The notes under the pieces: generated by a model | What the model saw: the letters and a program-made list of their open reading frames with translations, nothing else | The model's database searches: none | Told to the model about the DNA's origin: nothing | Part shown: in pieces, positions 6,741-12,588 of the stretch | How the letters are laid out: every line of letters starts with the position of its first letter | Position numbering within the stretch: the stretch's first letter is position 1 | Made by a program: the position numbers and the translations under genes | Assembly (NCBI GenBank): GCA_900545725.1 | Contig: URAI01000073.1 | Span: forward strand, 1-12,588 | DNA length: 12,588 bases | From: an uncultured Eubacterium sp. | Lineage (GTDB): Bacteria > Bacillota > Clostridia > Lachnospirales > Lachnospiraceae | Reading direction: 5' to 3'

Positions 6741-7640
6741 TTAGAAATAACCCTCCCTCTTTCTTCTTTCCATGCTTCCGGCAGCTTCATTATCTATAAC
6801 TCGTGTTGTACGTTCAGATGATACTGCTGAAAGGGTTTCGTCAATAATTTCATCAAGTGTTGTAGCTGTTGATTCAACACCACCTGTAAGTGGATAGCAG
6901 CCTAATGTACGGAAACGCACACTCTTCATTTCAATCTTTTCACCCGGTCTTAACTTAAGTCTGTCATCATCTACCATGATAATATTACCGTCTCTTTCAA
7001 TAACCGGTCTTTCTGCTGCAAAGTAGAGAGGTACAATTTCAATATTTTCTCTCTTTATGTACTGCCATATATCTGTTTCTGTCCAGTTAGAGATAGGGAA
7101 TACTCTTATGCTTTCACCCTTATTAATCTTAGAATTATAAAGCTTCCACATCTCAGGGCGCTGGTTCTTAGGATCCCATGCGTGATTTTCATTTCTAAAA
7201 GAGAAGATTCTCTCTTTTGCTCTTGACTTTTCCTCATCACGTCTGCCGCCGCCAAATGCAGCAGTAAAACCATACTTGTTAAGTGCCTGCTTTAAAGCCT
7301 GCGTTTTCATAATATCTGTATAAGCTGAACCGTAATCAAATGGATTAATTCCCTGCTTAACACCTTCTTCATTGATATATTCAAGCATTTCGATTCCAAG
7401 CTTCTTAGCCTGCTCATCCCTGAACTTAATCATCTCTTTGAACTTCCATGTTGTATTAACATGTAAAAATGGAAATGGCGGCTTCTCAGGATAGAATGCT
7501 TTCATTGCAAGATGAAGCATTACTGAGCTGTCCTTTCCTATTGAATAAAGCATTACAGGCTTTTCACATTCCGCCGCAACCTCTCGGATTATGTATATCG
7601 CCTCTGCCTCTAAAGCATCCAGATGTGATAATTCTCCCAT
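6741..7640 (-). CDS. cysD: Sulfate adenylyltransferase subunit 2
   Basis: Catalytic subunit of ATP sulfurylase, which transfers AMP from ATP to sulfate to give APS. It works as a complex with CysN, encoded 1 nt downstream. It belongs to the PP-loop ATP pyrophosphatase family. Visible are the PP-loop YSIGKDSSV (about 32-40), the AFGGGRRDEEKSRAKER block (about 128-144) and the C-terminal RTLGCYPLTGGVES segment that marks CysD. Its 299 aa match the family. The ATG at 7640 has GGAGG 8 nt upstream. The product lacks the C-terminal features of CysH-type PAPS reductases. It lies 20 nt downstream of aprB, consistent with one transcript. Confidence 0.96.
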   Translation of the reverse strand: MGELSHLDALEAEAIYIIREVAAECEKPVMLYSIGKDSSVMLHLAMKAFYPEKPPFPFLHVNTTWKFKEMIKFRDEQAKKLGIEMLEYINEEGVKQGINPFDYGSAYTDIMKTQALKQALNKYGFTAAFGGGRRDEEKSRAKERIFSFRNENHAWDPKNQRPEMWKLYNSKINKGESIRVFPISNWTETDIWQYIKRENIEIVPLYFAAERPVIERDGNIIMVDDDRLKLRPGEKIEMKSVRFRTLGCYPLTGGVESTATTLDEIIDETLSAVSSERTTRVIDNEAAGSMERRKREGYF

Positions 7641-7660
7641 TATTTTTTCCTCCGTTTTCT

Positions 7661-7975
7661 TTAATATTTGTTGGATTCTTTTTTATTAATAACTATAGTA
7701 TCAACAGTTCCATCTGTTTTTGTAATATTCCAGTCAAGGAAATTATCTCTTGCCTTAACTGTCAGCCTGCTGCCCATGCCTCCCATGTCGGCTCCAAGAT
7801 ATAATGCTATGGCATCGAACTTACATTCTTTTATACATGAGCAACAGCCCCAGCAGTCCCTCGGATATTTAATAAATGCCTTTCCATCTGCATCTTTTTT
7901 TATAAGACTTCCGGGACAGACATCCATACAGCCTCCACAGCCTTTGCATTTGACCTTATCTATTGCTATGCTCAT
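7661..7975 (-). CDS. aprB: APS reductase beta-like ferredoxin subunit
   Basis: A 104-aa protein with two [4Fe-4S] motifs: C10-x2-C13-x2-C16-x3-C20 and C41-x2-C44-x2-C47-x3-C51. The second, CWGCCSCIKEC, matches the AprB pattern C-W-x-C-x-S-C, including the tryptophan (W42) proposed in characterised APS reductases to carry electrons towards the FAD. The segment after it (MGGMGSRLTVKARDNFLDWNI) also resembles AprB more than a generic ferredoxin. It would pass electrons to AprA for APS reduction to sulfite. It is shorter than dissimilatory AprB (about 150 aa), lacking the long C-terminal tail that wraps AprA. It overlaps the aprA 3' end by 20 nt, suggesting coupled translation. An AAGGGG element precedes the ATG. 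A ferredoxin partner for some other flavoenzyme is the alternative. Confidence 0.85.
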   Translation of the reverse strand: MSIAIDKVKCKGCGGCMDVCPGSLIKKDADGKAFIKYPRDCWGCCSCIKECKFDAIALYLGADMGGMGSRLTVKARDNFLDWNITKTDGTVDTIVINKKESNKY

Positions 7976-9737
7976 ATACTTCGCCCCTTCCTACAATCTT
8001 CCTTGTAATAATCTGTATCTTTCCATCCTTTTTAACAGAATTGACATATTTAAGCCATTCATCACTCTTTTCAGGATAATCAAGATTCTCATCAAAGCTA
8101 TGCCATCTTGTCTCTTTTCTCGCTTTCAGATGCTCAATAAGTGACAGACACACTGTAAGTCTTTCCTTTAATTCATATGCAAACATTAATTCATGCATAT
8201 CATCGGCACTGATATTTTCTGCAAGTATCTGTAAATGTTCTATCTTTTCTTTTGCAAGCTCTAACTGCTTCTCATTAAACTGATAATGGCTTCCTATTCC
8301 GCCAGCATATGTATCCATTACCTTCTGCATGGCATCCTCTAACTGTTCAGTTGTATATACATTGTCATGACAATTAAGGATTTTATTATATTCAGCAATT
8401 TTCATATCAAAGTCATCTTTATTTCCATCATCTGCACAATTTTCCCAATTACCATTCTGTAACATCTGACTATTTATAACCGTTTCCTGACCTGACTTTA
8501 AAACGGATGCGTTGTCCAGCTCATCAACCATGGTATCAGCAGCAATCTCACCCTCGACCATTGCTCCGGTAACATATTTCTGAGGGCATCCTCCCGCAAC
8601 ATCACCTGCCGCAAAAAGATTCTTAATCGTTGTACGTCTTTTCGTATCGACCCAGTATCCGCTTGCTGTATGTCCTCCGACTACATACGGCTCTGTTCCT
8701 TCTATCTCAACATTTTGTTCACCAGGATTCTTACCTGATTCAATCCATTTAAGTGTCTGGCTTGGTGCCATATTAAGATAAGCTTTTTTAAGTGATTCAT
8801 CCTGTGCTTCACTTATCCCCTCTGTTCTTAAATAACAAGGGCCTCTTCCCTCAATATTCTCCCTTACTGTTCCATATACTCGCTGTGAAGTTGTAAGACC
8901 ATACTTTGTCTCATATACTTCACCATGCGAATTGACCTGTTTTGCTCCAACCCCCTGTGCTATTGTTCCTGTAGGTGCTATAGTATCTTTACATCTTAAA
9001 GCTATAAAACGCATTTCAAATGTAGTCATCTCTGCACCGGCATTAATTCCCATCGCATAACCTGCGCCTGTATTAAATGGCGGATACCACATCTTATGTC
9101 TTGAAAATCCCGGATTATTAGGTCTGTAAAGACCTGCCGCTCCACCTGTGGCACAAAGCACCTTTTTAGCATTGATTCTATAAGCTGTTCCTGACAGGCT
9201 GCCATCGACCTCTTTTTCATCAATACTAAAACCATATGCACCGGTGATTGTATTATCTTTAACAATGTAATCAGTAATATTAATTCTATTGATAACAGTT
9301 ACATTAGGAAGTGCTTTAACAGCATCTGCTAATATAGGCTTAATATTTTCGCCATTAATCTTAATATTTCTGTTACCTCTTGCAACATACTTTCCATTCT
9401 CGTCCTTTAATATAACAAGTCCGAGCTTTTCCATCTTTTCAGTGACTTCATTGAGCTTTTCTGACATGGTAAGAAGTAAATCCTCTCTTACTATTCCATC
9501 TGCATCATTTTTAGCATAATCAACATAATCCTCAGGCTTTCTTCCCTCAACAATATATGCATTAATTGCATTAACTCCGGCTGCAAGACATCCGCTTCTT
9601 TTTATATTAGCTTTTTCAGCAATTACCACTGAATAGTCTGATTTTTCAGCAATAGTAAGTGCCGCATAACAGCCTGCCGTACCACCACCGATAATAAGAA
9701 TATCAGTGTCTATTACTTTCTTTTCCCTTATCTGCAT
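7956..9737 (-). CDS. aprA: APS reductase alpha-like flavoprotein subunit
   Basis: FAD enzyme of the fumarate reductase/succinate dehydrogenase flavoprotein fold, expected to reduce APS to sulfite plus AMP with AprB. From the start at 9737 (593 aa): dinucleotide-binding motif DILIIGGGTAG (about 12-22); TTFEMRF with R243; EPYVVGGHTASGYWV with H356, the AprA-like segment; and a second FAD contact, NLFAAGDVAGG (about 373-383). R243 and H356 sit where substrate-binding Arg and His occur in AprA; this is alignment by eye. Neighbours cysD, cysN, aprB and the sulfate transporter make APS the likely substrate. The frame is open to 9839, but ATG 9737 has GGAG 6 nt upstream and the family N-terminus, and the upstream stretch holds a nested inverted repeat. 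A fumarate-reductase-like role is the less likely alternative. Confidence 0.88.
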   Translation of the reverse strand: MQIREKKVIDTDILIIGGGTAGCYAALTIAEKSDYSVVIAEKANIKRSGCLAAGVNAINAYIVEGRKPEDYVDYAKNDADGIVREDLLLTMSEKLNEVTEKMEKLGLVILKDENGKYVARGNRNIKINGENIKPILADAVKALPNVTVINRINITDYIVKDNTITGAYGFSIDEKEVDGSLSGTAYRINAKKVLCATGGAAGLYRPNNPGFSRHKMWYPPFNTGAGYAMGINAGAEMTTFEMRFIALRCKDTIAPTGTIAQGVGAKQVNSHGEVYETKYGLTTSQRVYGTVRENIEGRGPCYLRTEGISEAQDESLKKAYLNMAPSQTLKWIESGKNPGEQNVEIEGTEPYVVGGHTASGYWVDTKRRTTIKNLFAAGDVAGGCPQKYVTGAMVEGEIAADTMVDELDNASVLKSGQETVINSQMLQNGNWENCADDGNKDDFDMKIAEYNKILNCHDNVYTTEQLEDAMQKVMDTYAGGIGSHYQFNEKQLELAKEKIEHLQILAENISADDMHELMFAYELKERLTVCLSLIEHLKARKETRWHSFDENLDYPEKSDEWLKYVNSVKKDGKIQIITRKIVGRGEVYEHSNR

Positions 9738-9750
9738 ATTAATCTCCATT

Positions 9751-9836
9751 CCGCAGGCATTTTCTAATGATGGAACAATCGCAAGCCAAATAAAAGATTC
9801 AGCTGTGCAATAAAGGCTTTTTTGTGACACCTGCGG
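9751..9836. repeat. Nested inverted repeat between cysA and aprA
   Basis: The outer arms CCGCAGG (9751-9757) and CCTGCGG (9830-9836) are perfect complements 86 bp apart end to end. Inside lie AAGCC (9783-9787) and GGCTT (9815-9819), also complementary, around a CAGCTG palindrome region. The element ends 13 nt upstream of the preferred aprA start. It could be a structured 5' region of the aprA message, an mRNA processing site or a small non-autonomous repeat. Nothing in the window duplicates it. Confidence 0.4.
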
Positions 9837-9866
9837 CACAAATAGCCGATTTATTCAATCCTGATT

Positions 9867-10928
9867 TTAAATATAGAATACGTCATCAACTGACATTTCT
9901 TTATTCTCACACAGATATGTCCTGTTTTCACTTAATACATACATCCTGTATATAAGCACAGATACCTTTTCTCCTATCTGTAAAGAATCCTTTTCCAATG
10001 ACCATTCACCAATTATCCTGATTCCATGAATATCAATTGTAACATCAAGACGGTTGCCTCTGAACACTACATCCTCGACAATTCCTTCCTCTGCCGCACT
10101 CATAAATCTTTCAAGCTTTCCAAACTTGGATATCTGGACAAATTCCGGTCTTACAACCGCTTTAACAGCATTGTCAATCCTATCAAAACCATTTAACGTA
10201 TAATAATCTGATATCTCGTTAGTACGTCCGATAAACTGTGCAACAAATGGTGTATCAGGAGATTTATAAATCTCTGCCGGTGTTCCCATCTGCTCTATTC
10301 TTCCGTGATTAGTAATAATTATCTCATCTGCAACCTCGACGGCTTCATCCTGATCATGTGTAACAAATATACTTGTAATTCCAAGCTTTGTTACCATCTG
10401 TCTTAACCACAGTCTTAATTCTGTCCTTACCTTTGCATCAATCGCCGCAAATGGTTCATCCAGCAGCAACACCTGTGGGTTAGGTGCCAACGCCCTTGCA
10501 AAGGCAACTCTCTGTCTTTGTCCACCTGATAACTGGTTAGGATATCTCTTCTCCATTCCAGACAAGCCCGTAATCTCAAGAAGTTCCATAACTCTTTTCT
10601 TTATCTCGTTTTTAGGAACCTTTTGTAATTCAAGCCCGAATGCAACATTATCATATACTGTCATGTATCTGAATAGTGCATAACTTTGAAATACAAAGCC
10701 TATTCCTCTTTTAGAGGCCGGAATGTCATTAACTCTCCTGCCATCTATATAGATATCTCCGGAGTTAGGTGTTTCTAATCCGGCAATCATCCTAAGAAGT
10801 GTTGTCTTACCACTTCCTGATGGTCCAAGTAATGCCACGAGTCTGCCCCTTTCAATTCCAAAGCTTACATTGTCTGATGCCCTGAAATCACCATATTGTT
10901 TATAAATATTCTTCATCTCAACATACAT
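9867..10928 (-). CDS. cysA: Sulfate/thiosulfate ABC transporter ATP-binding protein
   Basis: Cytoplasmic ATPase that powers sulfate import through CysT and CysW. From the start at 10928 (353 aa): Walker A GPSGSGKTT (35-43), Q-loop in GFVFQSYALF, ABC signature LSGGQ (133-137), Walker B VLLLDEP (about 153-159), switch histidine in FVTHD (H191), then a C-terminal TOBE-type regulatory region including VVRPEFVQI, as in CysA and related MalK-class ATPases. Length fits the family. The frame opens at 10949, but ATG 10928 has GAGGAG 6 nt upstream, so it is preferred. The 96 nt between the cysW stop and this start hold two short palindromes. Without the adjacent permeases and APS genes, molybdate or another oxyanion could not be excluded. 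Confidence 0.94.
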   Translation of the reverse strand: MYVEMKNIYKQYGDFRASDNVSFGIERGRLVALLGPSGSGKTTLLRMIAGLETPNSGDIYIDGRRVNDIPASKRGIGFVFQSYALFRYMTVYDNVAFGLELQKVPKNEIKKRVMELLEITGLSGMEKRYPNQLSGGQRQRVAFARALAPNPQVLLLDEPFAAIDAKVRTELRLWLRQMVTKLGITSIFVTHDQDEAVEVADEIIITNHGRIEQMGTPAEIYKSPDTPFVAQFIGRTNEISDYYTLNGFDRIDNAVKAVVRPEFVQISKFGKLERFMSAAEEGIVEDVVFRGNRLDVTIDIHGIRIIGEWSLEKDSLQIGEKVSVLIYRMYVLSENRTYLCENKEMSVDDVFYI

Positions 10929-11024
10929 ATGATTCTCCTCTAATCCCATTTTTAAATATTCCTGATATCAGATGATACTTTAACCACAGTCTATCAGTCA
11001 TTTAAAAATCACATTGGCATGGTG

Positions 11025-11888
11025 TTACACCATATCTGATTTCTTCTTTGCCATGTATTCAAATATATTTCTAAGCACCAGAACTATAACAGCAATAATT
11101 ACAAGAATTGAAGACACCGCAAATGCCGCTGTTATTGAGCTTTCCGTTCCTGACATATATAATGCATCTATCTCTAAAGGAAGTGTAAATGTCTCCCCTC
11201 TTGTCTTTGACAGCGCATTAACCGCACCAAATTCTCCCAAAGCTCTTGATGTACACAAAATAATTCCATATATCAAAGCCCATTTTATATGAGGAAATGT
11301 TATCTTAAAAAATATTTTCAAACCACCGGCTCCCATAAGTGCCGCAGCTTCCTCTTCATCCTTTCCCTGTGCATTAAGCACCGGAATAATCTCTCTTGAT
11401 ACAAATGGAAAAGTTACAAATACAGTTGCAAGAACAACTCCGGGTATTGCAAAAGCTATCCTTATATTTGTTCCCAACAATTCATTAAGCCATCTTATAA
11501 CAGGATAGAACCAGCCTAGTCGTCCGAATGTCATAAGAAATGCAAGTCCGACAATAACAGGTGATATTGAAAATGGAATGTCTATAAGTGTAGCCAGCAC
11601 CTGTTTGCCTTTAAATGAAAACTTAGTAAGTACCCATGCTGCACACAAACCAAAAAATGTATTAATAATAACCGCTATCACAGTCGCTATAAGTGTTACC
11701 GACAATGCACTCCACACATATTTGGTTGATATTGACTTTATGTATACATCAAAGCCTTCTTTTAATGAACTGTATATTATAGAAAAAAGCGGCAACACAA
11801 GCATTATTAAAACAAAAAGAACGCTAAGTGTAATCAATATGTATTTAGTTATTTTTTTACGTTTGTTTAATTTATCCTGTTCGTACAT
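11025..11888 (-). CDS. cysW: Sulfate ABC transporter permease CysW
   Basis: Integral membrane permease forming the sulfate channel with CysT and driven by CysA. From the start at 11888 (287 aa) it shows a charged N-terminus (NKRKK), a first hydrophobic helix (about 16-40), several further membrane segments and the cytoplasmic coupling loop EEEAAALMGAG...F-x-K-I-x-x-P (about 178-200), the EAA motif that docks CysA. R-ALGEFGAV after this loop is typical of the CysT/CysW/ModB family. The frame opens at ATG 11900, but the ATG at 11888 has GGAG 6 nt upstream and is the likelier start. It follows cysT by 18 nt. The stop codon lies within a short palindrome (11020-11032). Confidence 0.93.
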   Translation of the reverse strand: MYEQDKLNKRKKITKYILITLSVLFVLIMLVLPLFSIIYSSLKEGFDVYIKSISTKYVWSALSVTLIATVIAVIINTFFGLCAAWVLTKFSFKGKQVLATLIDIPFSISPVIVGLAFLMTFGRLGWFYPVIRWLNELLGTNIRIAFAIPGVVLATVFVTFPFVSREIIPVLNAQGKDEEEAAALMGAGGLKIFFKITFPHIKWALIYGIILCTSRALGEFGAVNALSKTRGETFTLPLEIDALYMSGTESSITAAFAVSSILVIIAVIVLVLRNIFEYMAKKKSDMV

Positions 11889-11906
11889 ATTCCTCTCCAT
11901 TTCATT

Positions 11907-12588
11907 CTATAAAATATTAGTTCTTTTTGCCTGTCTCATCTGAATTATATTAATTGCAAGAAGTAATACAAATGATATTACTAACATCACAAGTGCTATC
12001 GCTGTAGCTGATGAATAATCAATATAGCTCAACTTCTGCATAATAACATAAGAAACAACCTGTGTATGTTCTTTGGCACTGTTGCCTGATATATATATAA
12101 CACTTCCATATTCTCCAATACCTCTTGCAAATGCAAGTCCAAAACCTGTAAGAATTGATGGCATAAGTTCTGGAAGTATTACTTTAAAAAATGTCTTTGA
12201 CGGACCGGCTCCTAATATGTATGCCGCTTCTTCATACTGGCCATCCAGCTTTTCAAGCACCGGCTGTACATTTCTTACTACAAATGGAATACCTACAAAT
12301 ACAAGTGCTATTATTATTCCTATATGTGTATAACTGACTTTAATCCCAAGCTTTGCTAACGGTGCTCCGAGTATACCGGAATCCGAATACATCTTTGAAA
12401 GTGTAATACCTGCAACTGCTGTTGGCAGACAGAATGGAAGTTCGATGAAACCGTCCAATATTCTCTTACCCGGAAAATCATATTTAACCAGTGTCCATGC
12501 GAGTATAACTCCAAATATTACATTTATTACTGCCGCTATGAATGAACATCCTATGCTTGTTGCAAATGCATATATCACATTTTTCTTA
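11907..12588 (-). CDS. cysT: Sulfate ABC transporter permease CysT (5' partial)
   Basis: Second sulfate permease, also called CysU, partner of CysW. The frame stays open to the window edge with no start required: KKN-V-IYAF precede and a GTG at 12578 is simply an internal valine codon. About 227 residues are present; the family is usually 270-290, so roughly 50 N-terminal residues with the first membrane helix lie outside. Visible are repeated hydrophobic segments, the ELPFCLPTAVAGI loop, the coupling motif YEEAAYILGAG...FFKVILPEL, and FARGIGEYGSV. It ends 18 nt before the preferred cysW start. A sulfate-binding protein gene (cysP or sbp) would be expected just beyond the window on the upstream side. 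Confidence 0.93.
   Translation of the reverse strand, partial: KKNVIYAFATSIGCSFIAAVINVIFGVILAWTLVKYDFPGKRILDGFIELPFCLPTAVAGITLSKMYSDSGILGAPLAKLGIKVSYTHIGIIIALVFVGIPFVVRNVQPVLEKLDGQYEEAAYILGAGPSKTFFKVILPELMPSILTGFGLAFARGIGEYGSVIYISGNSAKEHTQVVSYVIMQKLSYIDYSSATAIALVMLVISFVLLLAINIIQMRQAKRTNIL

Noticed and set aside
9738..9839. Longer aprA start (GTG 9839) adding 34 residues
   Set aside because: ATG 9737 has GGAG at 6 nt and begins just before the FAD motif; the extra stretch coincides with an inverted repeat.

Overview
The window looks like a low-GC Firmicutes chromosome, most likely a Lachnospiraceae-type clostridium. The reasons are AT-rich DNA, GGAG/GAGGAG ribosome binding sites about 6 nt before starts, a Cas9 and tracrRNA of type II-A character, and a clostridial-style CysD-CysN-AprBA sulfate locus. 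This is inferred from sequence character only; no database was searched. All protein genes lie on the minus strand.

Right part (about 5036-12588): an apparent sulfate uptake and activation operon, read right to left: cysT (5' end outside the window), cysW, cysA, aprA, aprB, cysD, cysN. CysT/CysW/CysA form the sulfate ABC importer. CysD/CysN make adenylylsulfate (APS) from sulfate and ATP using GTP. AprA/AprB are homologous to APS reductase, which would reduce APS directly to sulfite. No APS kinase (cysC) or thioredoxin-type reductase (cysH) is visible, so the route appears to be sulfate -> APS -> sulfite through an AprBA-type enzyme rather than via PAPS. Genes are close or overlapping, except for a 129-nt gap between cysA and aprA that holds a nested inverted repeat. 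A perfect 15-bp hairpin at 4851-4890 probably ends the operon.

Left part (361-4660): a full-length type II-A-like cas9 (1376 aa from the preferred start) with all RuvC and HNH catalytic residues. On the opposite strand, immediately upstream, is a short tracrRNA gene with an anti-repeat, a nexus hairpin, a second hairpin and an intrinsic terminator. The predicted -10 boxes of cas9 and the tracrRNA overlap in one palindrome, ATTATAAT, and the cas9 -35 box lies inside the tracrRNA anti-repeat. No cas1, cas2, csn2 or CRISPR array is in the window. Only 360 nt follow cas9; they contain a decayed transposase fragment on the plus strand and a strong terminator facing cas9. This is either a CRISPR locus whose adaptation genes and array were lost or moved, or a stand-alone Cas9-tracrRNA module.

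The most interesting points are the solitary cas9/tracrRNA pair with interlocked promoters, the CysDN plus AprBA combination, and the extra C-terminal domain on CysN.
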